64,000 bases of DNA. Origin: Cedecea neteri. Lineage in GTDB: Bacteria > Pseudomonadota > Gammaproteobacteria > Enterobacterales > Enterobacteriaceae. Positions 24,279-33,465 of the stretch are shown here, piece after piece. Location: contig NZ_CP009458.1 of assembly GCF_000758305.1 (NCBI RefSeq), positions 434,001 to 498,000 of the forward strand. Direction: 5' to 3'. The notes under the pieces were generated by a model that was not told the DNA's origin, did no database searches, and saw only the letters and a program-made list of their open reading frames with translations. A program made the translations under genes and the position numbers. Position 1 is the stretch's first letter, and every line of letters begins with the position of its first letter.

Positions 24279-25466
24279 ATGGCGGAAAAACACATCGAAA
24301 CGGCGCTGGTCAACGCCGGGCGCAGCAAGAAATTTACTCAGGGTTCGGTTAACAGCGTTATTCAGCGCGCCTCTTCCCTCGTCTTTGAAAGCGTTGAGGC
24401 CAAAAAGCAGGCCACTGCCAACCGCGCTAAGGGCGAGCTGTTCTATGGGCGCCGCGGCACGCTGACCCATTTCTCGTTGCAGGAAGCGATGTGTGAACTG
24501 GAAGGCGGCGCGGGCTGTGCCCTCTTCCCCTGCGGCGCCGCTGCGGTGGCCAATACGATTCTGGCCTTTGTCGAACAGGGCGACCACGTCCTGGTGACCG
24601 AAACCGCCTACGAGCCAACGCAGGACTTCTGTACCAAAATTCTCTCGAAGCTCGGGGTCAGCACCAGCTGGTTCGCACCGGAGATTGGTGCCAATATTGC
24701 CGACCTGATTCAGCCGAACACCAAAGTCGTTTTTCTGGAATCTCCCGGTTCCATTACAATGGAAATCCATGATATTCCAGCGATTGTCGCAGCGGTAAGG
24801 CGCGTTGCTCCTGAGGCTATCATCATGATCGACAACACCTGGGCGGCTGGCGTGCTGTTTAAAGCGCTGGAGTTCGGCATCGATATCTCCATTCAGGCGG
24901 GCACCAAATATTTAATTGGCCATTCGGATGCGATGGTTGGCACCGCGGTATCCAATGCCCGATGTTGGGATCAGTTGCGCGAGAATGCCTATCTGATGGG
25001 GCAAATGCTGGATGCAGACACCGCGTATATGACCAGCCGCGGCATTCGCACGCTGGGTGTGCGCCTGCGCCAGCATCATGAAAGCAGCCTGAAAGTAGCC
25101 GAATGGCTGGCACAGCATCCGCAGGTTGAGCGCGTGAATCATCCGGCGCTGCCGGGCAGTAAAGGGCACGAGTTATGGAAACGTGACTTTACGGGCAGCA
25201 GCGGGCTGTTCTCATTTGTGTTGAAAAAGCGGCTGAATGATGAAGAGTATGAACAGTACCTCAATCATTTCGAGTATTTCAGCATGGCCTATTCCTGGGG
25301 TGGCTATGAATCGCTTATTCTCGCTAATCAGCCTGAAGAGCTGGCGGAGATCCGCCCGGCTGGCGGCGTCGACTTTAGCGGCACCCTGGTTCGCCTTCAC
25401 ATTGGGCTGGAAAACGTGGACGATCTGATTGCCGATCTGGAAGCGGGTTTCCAGCGTATTGCCTAA
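24279..25466 (+). CDS. metC: Cystathionine beta-lyase
   Basis: A 395-residue PLP enzyme of the Cys/Met-metabolism family. The Schiff-base lysine is Lys210 in QAGTKYLIGHSD. YGRRGT and IDNTWAAG are conserved cofactor-binding segments. It cleaves cystathionine to homocysteine, pyruvate and ammonia in methionine synthesis. It is divergent from exbBD, as in E. coli, with Met-box-like repeats directly before the start. Confidence 0.96.
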   Translation: MAEKHIETALVNAGRSKKFTQGSVNSVIQRASSLVFESVEAKKQATANRAKGELFYGRRGTLTHFSLQEAMCELEGGAGCALFPCGAAAVANTILAFVEQGDHVLVTETAYEPTQDFCTKILSKLGVSTSWFAPEIGANIADLIQPNTKVVFLESPGSITMEIHDIPAIVAAVRRVAPEAIIMIDNTWAAGVLFKALEFGIDISIQAGTKYLIGHSDAMVGTAVSNARCWDQLRENAYLMGQMLDADTAYMTSRGIRTLGVRLRQHHESSLKVAEWLAQHPQVERVNHPALPGSKGHELWKRDFTGSSGLFSFVLKKRLNDEEYEQYLNHFEYFSMAYSWGGYESLILANQPEELAEIRPAGGVDFSGTLVRLHIGLENVDDLIADLEAGFQRIA

Positions 25467-25642
25467 AAATTCCGTTTATCGGTAACCGTGGAACAGTTTT
25501 TTGCCATCATCGGCGTTTTGTTGAGCCTGGGATCAAGGTGTCGCGAAGATTTTAGCAGTACAATGTGTAGAAATTAAGGTGAGCCTAAGTTGCGGGTGCA
25601 ATACTCAGGGCGAACTCAATAAGCGGTTCCACAGGAATACCT

Positions 25643-26302
25643 ATGGCTGTTATACAAAATATTGTCGAGGCGCTTTGGCATCACGATTTTGCCGCGCTGG
25701 CCGACCCCCATGTGATTGGCATTGTCTATTGCGTTATGTTTGCGACGCTGTTCCTGGAAAATGGGCTGCTTCCTGCTTCATTTTTGCCGGGCGATAGCCT
25801 GTTGCTGCTCGCGGGGGCGCTTATCGCCAAAGGCGTGATGGGCTTTGTGCCGACGCTGGTGATTTTAACCATCGCAGCCAGTCTGGGCTGCTGGCTTAGC
25901 TATTTACAAGGGCGCTGGCTCGGCAATACCCGCACGGTTAAAGGCTGGCTGAAACAGCTGCCAACCCAGTACCACCAGCGCGCCACGCAGATGTTTGACC
26001 GCCACGGTTTACTGGCGCTGCTTGCGGGCCGCTTCCTGGCCTTTGTTCGTACTCTGCTGCCTACCATGGCGGGGATTTCCGGCCTCAGCAACCGCCGTTT
26101 CCAGTTCTTTAACTGGCTAAGTGGCCTGTTGTGGGTCGGCGTTGTAATTAGCCTTGGCTACGCGCTCAGCATGATCCCCTTTGTTAAGCGCCATGAAGAT
26201 CAGGTGATGACCTTCCTGATGATTTTGCCGGTTGCTCTGCTGATTATGGGCCTGGTCGGCACGGTGTTTGTGGTGCTGAAAAAAAAGGTTAGCGCCGCGT
26301 AA
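25643..26302 (+). CDS. yghB: DedA-family inner membrane protein YghB
   Basis: A 219-residue DedA/SNARE-associated membrane protein, matching E. coli YghB in length and order. It has the conserved LENGLLPASFLPGDSLLLLAG segment (about 40-60) and GRFLAFVRTLLPTMAG (about 130-145), with the arginines and glutamate essential in DedA proteins. YghB is redundant with YqjA in proton-motive-force-dependent envelope functions and cell division. Confidence 0.95.
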   Translation: MAVIQNIVEALWHHDFAALADPHVIGIVYCVMFATLFLENGLLPASFLPGDSLLLLAGALIAKGVMGFVPTLVILTIAASLGCWLSYLQGRWLGNTRTVKGWLKQLPTQYHQRATQMFDRHGLLALLAGRFLAFVRTLLPTMAGISGLSNRRFQFFNWLSGLLWVGVVISLGYALSMIPFVKRHEDQVMTFLMILPVALLIMGLVGTVFVVLKKKVSAA

Positions 26303-26318
26303 CCACACTTAATAAAGA

Positions 26319-26349
26319 AAGAGCGGATAGGCCCGGCTTATTCGCTCTT
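26319..26349. terminator. Bidirectional terminator between yghB and yqhC
   Basis: An 11-bp stem with one G-U-type mismatch (AAGAGCGGATA 26319-26329, TATTCGCTCTT 26339-26349) and a 9-nt GC-rich loop lies between convergent genes. Confidence 0.65.
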
Positions 26350-26362
26350 CACTTTTGCCTCA

Positions 26363-27250
26363 TCAAATAACCCGCATCCGCGCCATATCTTCCCCCGGCG
26401 TCACGCCAAAATAGCGCTTAAACTCCCGGCTAAACTGAGATGCGCTCTCGTAGCCGACGCGGATAGCCGCCGCGCTTGCCTTCATACCGTCATGCAGCAT
26501 TAACATTCTTGCCTTATGCAGTCGGTAGGTTTTCAGGTATTGCAGCGGAGACGTACTGGTCACCGACTTAAAATTATGATGGAAAGCCGAAACGCTCATG
26601 TTGGCCTCGGCTGCCAGCTGGTCCACGGACAGGTTTTCGGTGTACTGATTTTCAATCCGCCGCAGCACGCGGCTGATCAGGCTAAAATGCGTCTGACGGC
26701 TTACCAGCGCCAGCAGCGCCCCGCCGCTTGGGCCAGTCAAAACGTGATAAAGGATCTCGCGGATAATCTGCTTGCCCAGGACTCGGGCATCAAGAGGACG
26801 ATCCAATACGTCCAGCAACCGCTCCGCAGCGCAAAGTATTTCTTCCGACAGCTCGGCGGAGTTTATCCCGTCGATGCATGACTGCGGGTGGAAGAGATCG
26901 TCTTCGCCAATGTCCATCAGCAAATCCTGCAGTTGCTGAATATCGACGTTAATTCTCATCCCGGCGAGCGGCACGTCCGCGGTCGCAAAGGTTTCGCACT
27001 CAAACGGCAAAGGCACCGTCAGCAACAGATATTCATTGGCGTCATAGCGAAATACACGATCGTTCACATAACCTGTTTTATGGCCAGAAAAGAGAAAAAT
27101 GATTCCTGGCTCGTACATAACCGGGGTGCGCGCCAGTGGTTTAGTGCCGTACACCAGTCGTACGCCATCGAAAAAATTCTCTTTTTTTTCCTTTAAAATT
27201 AGCTGATTGATTTTTTCAGTCAGTTGCTGGCAGATAGCCTGGCTGCTCAT
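26363..27250 (-). CDS. yqhC: AraC-family transcriptional activator YqhC
   Basis: A 295-residue regulator. The N-terminal AraC_N sensory domain covers about 25-185. Two C-terminal helix-turn-helix motifs lie at about 210-290 (LSVDQLAAEANMSVSAFHHNF, then the ESASQFSREFKRYFGVTPG family signature). In E. coli YqhC responds to aldehydes such as glyoxal and furfural and activates yqhD-dkgA, which lie divergently here too. GGAG precedes the ATG. Confidence 0.93.
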   Translation of the reverse strand: MSSQAICQQLTEKINQLILKEKKENFFDGVRLVYGTKPLARTPVMYEPGIIFLFSGHKTGYVNDRVFRYDANEYLLLTVPLPFECETFATADVPLAGMRINVDIQQLQDLLMDIGEDDLFHPQSCIDGINSAELSEEILCAAERLLDVLDRPLDARVLGKQIIREILYHVLTGPSGGALLALVSRQTHFSLISRVLRRIENQYTENLSVDQLAAEANMSVSAFHHNFKSVTSTSPLQYLKTYRLHKARMLMLHDGMKASAAAIRVGYESASQFSREFKRYFGVTPGEDMARMRVI

Positions 27251-27437
27251 TTATTACGTCTCCACGGCGCGTTTTATCCGGCTTACAGTGTGCGATGAAT
27301 TCTGCAATTTCTCCAGCCGTTTGGAGAAACAGGCAAGATAAAGGCAGAAATATGCATTGAGAGAGGCAAGGTGGCGGACCACAATAAGCGCCATCAGATT
27401 TAGCAATGTGACTCATCTAACGAACGGGAAACCCATC

Positions 27438-28601
27438 ATGAATAACTTCAATCTTCATACCCCAACCCGCATCCTGTTTGGTAAAGGCTCCCTGGCAGAA
27501 CTGCGTGACCAGATCCCTGCGGACGCTCGCGTACTGATTACCTACGGCGGCGGTAGCGTGATTAAAACTGGCGTACTGGGCCAGGTTAAAGATGCGCTGA
27601 AAGGCCTCGACGTGCTGGAGTTTGGCGGCATCGAACCTAACCCGTCTTACGAAACGCTGATGAAAGCCGTAGAGATTGCGCGTAAAGAAAACGTGACTTT
27701 CCTGCTGGCAGTCGGAGGTGGCTCCGTGCTCGACGGCACTAAATTCATCGCCGCAGCAGCGCACTATCCGCAGGATATCGATCCGTGGAACATTCTGCTG
27801 ACGCGCGGTAACGACGTGAAAAGCGCGATCCCAATGGGTTCCGTGCTGACGTTGCCAGCAACCGGCTCCGAATCCAACAAAGGCGCGGTAGTTTCCCGCC
27901 GCTCTACTGGCGACAAACAAGCGTTCATGTCTGACTTCGTTCAGCCTGTCTTTGCGGTTCTGGATCCGGTTTACACCTACACCCTGCCACCTAAACAGGT
28001 TGCTAACGGCGTGGTGGATGCCTTTGTGCACACCATCGAGCAGTACCTGACTTACCCGGTCAACGCCAAAGTTCAGGATCGTTTCGCAGAAGGCATTCTG
28101 CTGACGCTGATCGAAGACGGCCCGAAAGCGCTGAAAGATCCGGAAAACTATGATGTGCGTGCGAACGTGATGTGGGCTGCAACAATGGCGCTGAATGGCC
28201 TGATCGGGGCAGGCGTGCCGCAGGACTGGGCGACCCATATGCTGGGCCACGAACTGACCGCAATGCACGGTCTGGATCACGCTCAAACGCTGGCGGTGGT
28301 TCTGCCTTCTCTGATGAATGAAAAGCGTAACGAGAAGCACGCCAAACTGCTGCAATATGCAGAACGCGTCTGGAACATCACCTCCGGCAGCGAAGAAGAG
28401 CGTATTGATGCGGCTATCGAAGCGACCCGCAATTTCTTCGAGAAAATGGGCACCGCGACTCGCCTGTCCGCCTACGGCCTGGACGGCAGCTCCATCCCTG
28501 CTCTGCTGGTGAAACTGGAAGAAAAAGGCATGACTAAGCTGGGCGAACATCAGGACATTACGCTGGACGTTAGCCGCCGCATTTACGAAGCCGCGCGCTA
28601 A
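27438..28601 (+). CDS. yqhD: NADPH-dependent aldehyde reductase YqhD
   Basis: A 387-residue iron-dependent-type alcohol dehydrogenase. GGGSVI near residue 39 lies at the cofactor site. Metal ligands are visible in NGVVDAFVHTIEQ (Asp, His) and GHELTAMHGLDHA (two His). I chose the ATG at 27438 because the product MNNFNLHTPTRILFG has the family's start and length; the frame is open 81 bp further. It reduces short-chain and toxic aldehydes and is transcribed with dkgA under YqhC. Confidence 0.95.
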   Translation: MNNFNLHTPTRILFGKGSLAELRDQIPADARVLITYGGGSVIKTGVLGQVKDALKGLDVLEFGGIEPNPSYETLMKAVEIARKENVTFLLAVGGGSVLDGTKFIAAAAHYPQDIDPWNILLTRGNDVKSAIPMGSVLTLPATGSESNKGAVVSRRSTGDKQAFMSDFVQPVFAVLDPVYTYTLPPKQVANGVVDAFVHTIEQYLTYPVNAKVQDRFAEGILLTLIEDGPKALKDPENYDVRANVMWAATMALNGLIGAGVPQDWATHMLGHELTAMHGLDHAQTLAVVLPSLMNEKRNEKHAKLLQYAERVWNITSGSEEERIDAAIEATRNFFEKMGTATRLSAYGLDGSSIPALLVKLEEKGMTKLGEHQDITLDVSRRIYEAAR

Positions 28602-28659
28602 GAGAATCCAGGTTAGCGCTTTGACTGCCTGAGTTTCGACTAGACTTAATACCAAACTT

Positions 28660-28683
28660 ACACCGGGCTTGCCCGGTGTTTTT
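28660..28683 (+). terminator. Intrinsic terminator between yqhD and dkgA
   Basis: A 9-bp GC-rich stem (ACACCGGGC / GCCCGGTGT) with a TT loop is followed by TTTT. It lies only about 20 bp before the dkgA start and probably attenuates rather than abolishes read-through. Confidence 0.7.
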
Positions 28684-28704
28684 CGCACTATTAAGGAGGT
28701 ACGC

Positions 28705-29532
28705 ATGACTCATCCAACCTTAATCAAGCTCCAGGATGGCAACGTAATGCCGCAGCTTGGGCTCGGTGTCTGGCAGGCCAGCAACGACCAGGTCAGGACA
28801 GCCATTGAGAAAGCCCTGGAAGTGGGATACCGCTCCATTGATACCGCCGCCGCCTACAAAAACGAGGACGGCGTAGGCACCGCACTGAAAAGCGCAGGCA
28901 TTGCGCGTGACGACCTGTTTATTACCACCAAGCTCTGGAACAGCGACCAGCAGCGGCCTCGCCAGGCGCTGGAAGACAGCCTTGAAAAACTGCAGCTTGA
29001 TTATGTCGATCTCTATCTGCTGCACTGGCCGGTGCCGAGTAAAGATCACTATCTCGAAGCCTGGAAAGGGCTGATTGAGCTGCAAAAAGAGGGGCTGGTG
29101 AAGAGTATCGGGGTGTGTAACTTCAATCTTAATCATCTCCAGCGGCTGATCGACGAAACCGGCGTTAGCCCGGTGATCAACCAGATTGAGCTGCACCCTC
29201 TGCTGCAACAGCGCCAGCTTCACGCCTGGAACGCGACTCACAAAATCCAGACGGAGTCCTGGAGCCCGCTGGCCCAGGGCGGCGAAGGCGTGTTTGATCA
29301 GAAAATCATTCGTGATTTAGCGGACAAATACGGCAAAACACCGGCTCAGGTGGTGATTCGCTGGCACCTCGATAGCGGACTGGTGGTTATCCCTAAATCG
29401 GTCACACCGGCCCGTATTGCTGAAAACTTTGACGTGTTCGACTTCCGCCTGGACAAAGAAGAGCTGGCTGAAATTGCGAAGCTCGACAGCGGTAAACGCC
29501 TTGGGCCAGACCCGGACGTATTTGTCGGCTAA
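28705..29532 (+). CDS. dkgA: 2,5-diketo-D-gluconate reductase A
   Basis: A 275-residue aldo/keto reductase, the E. coli length. The catalytic tetrad is visible as Asp/Tyr in SIDTAAAYKNE, Lys in FITTKLWNS and His in LLHWPVP. The NADPH-binding VIPKSVTPARIAEN follows. I chose the ATG at 28705 because AAGGAGG lies five bases upstream. It reduces methylglyoxal and beta-keto esters as well as diketogluconate. Confidence 0.95.
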   Translation: MTHPTLIKLQDGNVMPQLGLGVWQASNDQVRTAIEKALEVGYRSIDTAAAYKNEDGVGTALKSAGIARDDLFITTKLWNSDQQRPRQALEDSLEKLQLDYVDLYLLHWPVPSKDHYLEAWKGLIELQKEGLVKSIGVCNFNLNHLQRLIDETGVSPVINQIELHPLLQQRQLHAWNATHKIQTESWSPLAQGGEGVFDQKIIRDLADKYGKTPAQVVIRWHLDSGLVVIPKSVTPARIAENFDVFDFRLDKEELAEIAKLDSGKRLGPDPDVFVG

Positions 29533-29555
29533 ATCCGGCTTCTCTTTTCTCTCCC

Positions 29556-29591
29556 AAACCACCTTAGCCTTAACCAGCCGGGTGGTTTTTT
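29556..29591 (+). terminator. Intrinsic terminator of dkgA
   Basis: An 8-bp stem (AAACCACC 29556-29563, GGTGGTTT 29581-29588) is followed by a T-run. It stands about 24 bp after the dkgA stop. Confidence 0.75.
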
Positions 29592-29651
29592 ATTTCCTGC
29601 ACACTCCCTGCCCCAGCGCTTTCTACGTGTAACACATCCGTTTGATCGTCG

Positions 29652-29665
29652 CGTGAATTTTCACG
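29652..29665. promoter_or_regulatory. Palindrome upstream of phnC, possible operator
   Basis: CGTGAA-TT-TTCACG is a perfect 6-bp inverted repeat about 90 bp before phnC, in the only gap that can hold this operon's promoter. I see no clear Pho box. The regulator is unknown. Confidence 0.3.
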
Positions 29666-29756
29666 GCGTTCATTATTTGTTCTTTTAGCCGTAATCAAAA
29701 AGTCACACAACACCACGATAAATAGGGCCAGCTTCGCTAACTCATTTGGAATGGTT

Positions 29757-30599
29757 ATGAACAGATCCCTTGCCGTAGTTACCAACTCTGACCTGGAGTC
29801 GCTGCCGCAGTTTGCGCCCGCGCCGGGGCGTAAAGTCCTGAGCGTTAAGAGCCTGAGTAAGGCCTATAACGCACACCAGACCGTGCTGCACGACATTAAC
29901 TTTGACCTGCATGCCGGTGAACTGGTGGGCGTGATTGGCCGCTCAGGCGCGGGGAAATCTACGCTGCTGCATATTCTGAACGGTACGCATTCTGCCACGT
30001 CGGGCGAGATCCTCAGCTTTCCGGAAGTCGGGATGCCGCACGATGTGTCTAAACTCAGCGGTCGCGCCCTGAACCAGTGGCGCACCGAATGCGGCATGAT
30101 CTTCCAGGACTTCTGCCTGGTGCCAAGACTGGATGTGCTGACCAACGTCCTGCTGGGCCGCCTGAGCCAGACCTCCACGCTGAAATCCCTGTTTAAAGTA
30201 TTCCCTGAGGCAGACCGCGCCCGTGCGATTTCGCTTCTGGAGTGGATGAACATGCTGCCCCACGCCCTGCAACGCGCCGAGAACCTTTCCGGCGGCCAGA
30301 TGCAGCGCGTCGCCATTTGCCGAGCGCTGATGCAAAACCCAAGCATTTTGCTGGCCGATGAGCCGGTAGCTTCGCTCGACCCGAAAAATACCCAACGCAT
30401 CATGAAAGTGCTGCGTGAAGTGTGTGAGCAAGGCATCAGCGTGATGGTGAACCTGCATTCCATCGAGCTGGTGAAAGAGTACTGCACCCGCGTTATCGGG
30501 GTTGCAAAAGGAAATATCGTGTTTGACGGTCATCCGTCGATGTTAACGGACGACGTGCTGCATCTCTTGTACGGCGATGAAATCAATCAAGTGCATTAA
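29757..30599 (+). CDS. phnC: Phosphonate/phosphite-type ABC transporter ATPase
   Basis: A 280-residue ABC ATPase of the PhnC group. Walker A is GRSGAGKST (about residue 61), the signature is LSGGQMQR and Walker B is ILLADEPVASLDP. I prefer the ATG at 29757, which has TTGGA at six bases, over the ATG at 29751. It starts a phnC-phnD-phnE-phnE operon. Substrates of this group include phosphonates, phosphite and organophosphate esters. No C-P lyase gene is present here, so the substrate is open. Confidence 0.88.
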   Translation: MNRSLAVVTNSDLESLPQFAPAPGRKVLSVKSLSKAYNAHQTVLHDINFDLHAGELVGVIGRSGAGKSTLLHILNGTHSATSGEILSFPEVGMPHDVSKLSGRALNQWRTECGMIFQDFCLVPRLDVLTNVLLGRLSQTSTLKSLFKVFPEADRARAISLLEWMNMLPHALQRAENLSGGQMQRVAICRALMQNPSILLADEPVASLDPKNTQRIMKVLREVCEQGISVMVNLHSIELVKEYCTRVIGVAKGNIVFDGHPSMLTDDVLHLLYGDEINQVH

Positions 30600-30634
30600 T
30601 TCTCTCTCCAATTGATACAACACAGGCAATGATA

Positions 30635-31576
30635 ATGAAAAAGCAACTGACTGGCGCATTACGTTTATCCGCAGTGATTACTGGCCTTGTGATTGCAGGC
30701 CACGCTATGGCTGCTGACCAGCCGCGCGAACTGAACCTCGGGATCCTCGGCGGGCAGAATGCGACCCAGCAAATTGGTGATAACCAGTGTGTGAAGCAGT
30801 TCATGGATAAAGAACTGAATGTCGACACGAAACTGCGTAACTCTTCTGACTACTCTGGCGTTATTCAGGGCCTGATCGGCGGTAAAGTCGACCTGGTGCT
30901 GAGCATGTCCCCTTCTTCCTACGCTTCGGTATACATGAACGACCCGAAAGCGGTGGATATCGTTGGCATCGCGGTTGACGATAAAGACCAGTCTCGCGGC
31001 TACCACTCTGTGGTGATCGTGAAAGCCGACAGCCCGTACAAAACCATCGAAGATCTGAAGGGCAAATCCTTCGGCTTCGCGGATCCGGACTCCACCTCTG
31101 GCTACCTGATCCCGAACCACGAGTTCAAACAGAAACTCGGCGGCACCGCGGACAACAAATACAACAACTTCTTCTCCAGCGTCACCTTCTCCGGCGGCCA
31201 CGAGCAGGACATCCTGGGCGTGCTGAACGGCCAGTTTGCTGGCGCGGTGACCTGGGCTTCCATGGTTGGCGACTATAACGACGGCTACACCGCCGGGGCG
31301 TTTAACCGCCTGATCCGTATGGATCACCCGGACCTGATGAAGCAGATCCGCATCATCTGGACTTCGCCACTGATCCCGAACGGCCCGATCCTGGTCAGCA
31401 ACAAGCTGCCGGCTGACTTCAAGGCCAAAGTGGTGGATGCGGTGAAAAAACTGGATAAAGAAGATCACGGCTGCTTCGTGAAGGCGATGGGCGGCACCCA
31501 GCACATCGGCCCGGCATCAGTGGCTGACTTCCAGCAGATCATCGACATGAAGCGTGAGCTGGTTAGCGCTCGCTAA
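30635..31576 (+). CDS. phnD: Phosphonate-type periplasmic binding protein
   Basis: A 313-residue PhnD-family binding protein. The signal peptide ends about residue 26 (GHAMA-ADQ). The mature protein has YHSVVIVKADSPYKTIEDLKG and the FADPDSTSGYLIPNH loop typical of PhnD. The start at 30635 has AGG eight bases upstream; an ATG at 30629 is possible. A stem-loop after the stop separates it from the permease genes. Confidence 0.9.
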   Translation: MKKQLTGALRLSAVITGLVIAGHAMAADQPRELNLGILGGQNATQQIGDNQCVKQFMDKELNVDTKLRNSSDYSGVIQGLIGGKVDLVLSMSPSSYASVYMNDPKAVDIVGIAVDDKDQSRGYHSVVIVKADSPYKTIEDLKGKSFGFADPDSTSGYLIPNHEFKQKLGGTADNKYNNFFSSVTFSGGHEQDILGVLNGQFAGAVTWASMVGDYNDGYTAGAFNRLIRMDHPDLMKQIRIIWTSPLIPNGPILVSNKLPADFKAKVVDAVKKLDKEDHGCFVKAMGGTQHIGPASVADFQQIIDMKRELVSAR

Positions 31577-31599
31577 TTGACGCCCACCGCATAAAAATC

Positions 31600-31630
31600 G
31601 CACCCCGGCGACCTGCCAGGGTGCTTTTTT
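31600..31630 (+). terminator. Intercistronic terminator/attenuator after phnD
   Basis: GCACCC (31600-31605) pairs with GGGTGC (31619-31624), extended by CGGC/GCCA-type partial pairing, and is followed by TTTTTT. Lying inside the phnCDEE operon, it should give more binding-protein mRNA than permease mRNA, a pattern common in ABC operons. Confidence 0.65.
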
Positions 31631-31677
31631 ATCAGGACGGGGCAACCCGTCACCGGAAACAAACCGGATAATAAGTG

Positions 31678-32547
31678 ATGATGTTGAATACGGAATTTGA
31701 GCGTTACTATCACCAGGTCAGAATGCGCCAGAAGCGCGACACGCTGATTTGGTCCCTGCTGCTGGTAGGCCTGTATCTTACCGCCGGTCATGTCGCTGAG
31801 TTCAGCCTGACCACCATCTGGCAATCGCTGCCAAACTTCCTCGACTACATGTTCGAAACCCTGCCGACGCTGCACCTTTCGGTTCTGCTGGCCGACGTCC
31901 ACACCAAAGGCTCGCTGGCCTATTGGGGATACCGCCTGCCTATTCAGCTGCCGCTGATTTGGGAAACGCTGCAGTTGGCGCTGGCTTCAACGCTGATTTC
32001 GACCTGTATTGCTGCCGTGCTGGCATTTTTGGCCGCCGGTAATACATGGACGCCACCCGCCGTACGCTTCGGCGTTCGGGCATCGGTGGCGTTTCTGAGA
32101 ACCATGCCGGAACTGGCATGGGCGGTAATGTTCGTGATGGCCTTTGGCATCGGCGCTATTCCGGGGTTTCTGGCGCTGGCCCTGCACACCATTGGCAGCC
32201 TGACCAAGCTGTTTTATGAAGCCATCGAAAGCGCGTCCGACAAACCTGTACGTGGCCTGGTGGCCTGCGGTGCTACGCCACTTCAGCGCGTACGCTTCGC
32301 CCTGTGGCCGCAGGTGAAGCCGATCTTCTTGTCCTACAGCTTTATGCGCTTCGAGATTAACTTCCGCTCCTCCACCATTCTCGGCCTCGTTGGCGCGGGC
32401 GGGATCGGCCAGGAGCTGATGACCAACATTAAACTCGACCGTTACGATCAGGTCAGCATCACGCTGCTGCTGATTATCGTGGTGGTTTCCATCCTCGATG
32501 TCCTATCCGGCAGGCTACGCCGCTGGGTTCTGGAGGGGAAAAAATGA
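31678..32547 (+). CDS. phnE: Phosphonate-type ABC transporter permease, first subunit
   Basis: A 289-residue permease of the binding-protein-dependent family, with about six membrane segments. The cytoplasmic coupling EAA loop is visible in GLVACGATPLQRVRFALWPQ, followed by GLVGAGGIGQEL. Three possible starts lie in a row (GTG 31675, ATG 31678, ATG 31681) behind GGA; I use 31678. It overlaps the next gene by 4 bp and should form a heterodimer with it. Confidence 0.87.
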   Translation: MMLNTEFERYYHQVRMRQKRDTLIWSLLLVGLYLTAGHVAEFSLTTIWQSLPNFLDYMFETLPTLHLSVLLADVHTKGSLAYWGYRLPIQLPLIWETLQLALASTLISTCIAAVLAFLAAGNTWTPPAVRFGVRASVAFLRTMPELAWAVMFVMAFGIGAIPGFLALALHTIGSLTKLFYEAIESASDKPVRGLVACGATPLQRVRFALWPQVKPIFLSYSFMRFEINFRSSTILGLVGAGGIGQELMTNIKLDRYDQVSITLLLIIVVVSILDVLSGRLRRWVLEGKK

Positions 32548-33425
32548 GCATTTCACAGGCAACACCGGATCTCGCTAAAAGCCGCGAGCAGCACCGTGAA
32601 CTTTACCGGATGCAGGGGCGCTATCTGCGCCACATCGGGCTACTGGCCGCCGCTATCCTCGGCTACTACGTCTGGTTTTTCTTCACTTTCGGCATCGACT
32701 CCGGGCAAATCCTGACCGGCATCGCTCAGCTCGGGCGCTACTTCCTGCGCATGTTTGTCTGGCATGACTTTGTTAACTGGCCGTTCGCCTATTACTTCTC
32801 GCAAATCGCCATTACGCTCGCCATTGTTTTTGCCGGGACGCTGACCGCCACAGTGCTGGCGCTGCTGCTGTCGTTCTTTGCCGCACGCAATATCATGCAG
32901 GGCCCGGTAGCACGCATAGTCGCGCTGCTGGTTCGCCGCCTGTTTGACCTGCTGCGTGGCGTGGATATGGCGATTTGGGGGCTAATATTTGTGCGTGCCG
33001 TGGGGCTTGGGCCTCTGGCAGGCGTACTGGCAATTATCATGCAGGATACCGGCTTACTGGGCAGGCTTTATGCCGAGGGGCACGAAGCGGTAGAGCGCTC
33101 TCCGAGCCGGGGATTAACCGCCGTGGGAGCTGCGGGTATTCAGAAGCACCGCTTCGGAATCTTCACCCAGTCGTTCCCGGCATTTCTCTCCCTCAGCCTG
33201 TATCAGATTGAGTCCAACACCCGTTCAGCGGCGGTGCTGGGCTTTGTCGGCGCGGGCGGTGTCGGCCTGGTTTACGCCGAGAACATGCGGCTGTGGAACT
33301 GGGACGTGGTGATGTTTATCACCCTGATTCTGGTCTGCGTGGTAATGGCGATGGATGCTATTTCGGCCTGGCTGCGCCGCCGTTATATCACCGGGAAGCC
33401 GGTGCCGCTGTATTCTCCGCAATAA
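32544..33425 (+). CDS. phnE: Phosphonate-type ABC transporter permease, second subunit
   Basis: A 293-residue permease, a divergent paralogue of the preceding gene. It has about six membrane segments, a GLTAVGAAGIQKHRFGIFTQ coupling loop and GFVGAGGVGLVYAE. The start ATGA overlaps the upstream stop, with GGAGGGG before it, so translation is coupled. The paired permeases define a four-gene phnCDEE system. It converges on the HAD phosphatase gene, 40 bp away. Confidence 0.87.
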   Translation: MSISQATPDLAKSREQHRELYRMQGRYLRHIGLLAAAILGYYVWFFFTFGIDSGQILTGIAQLGRYFLRMFVWHDFVNWPFAYYFSQIAITLAIVFAGTLTATVLALLLSFFAARNIMQGPVARIVALLVRRLFDLLRGVDMAIWGLIFVRAVGLGPLAGVLAIIMQDTGLLGRLYAEGHEAVERSPSRGLTAVGAAGIQKHRFGIFTQSFPAFLSLSLYQIESNTRSAAVLGFVGAGGVGLVYAENMRLWNWDVVMFITLILVCVVMAMDAISAWLRRRYITGKPVPLYSPQ

Positions 33426-33465
33426 CATCTAAACGGGGCACGGTTTTCGCCATGCCCCGGTTTCG

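Noticed and set aside
24047..24352. Small plus-strand frame overlapping the metC start
   Set aside because: It covers the Fur-box-like and Met-box-like regions and has no good ribosome binding site. The gap is better explained as regulatory DNA.
29592..29750. Pho box before phnC
   Set aside because: No CTGTCAT-type direct repeat with correct spacing is present, so phosphate control is not supported by sequence.
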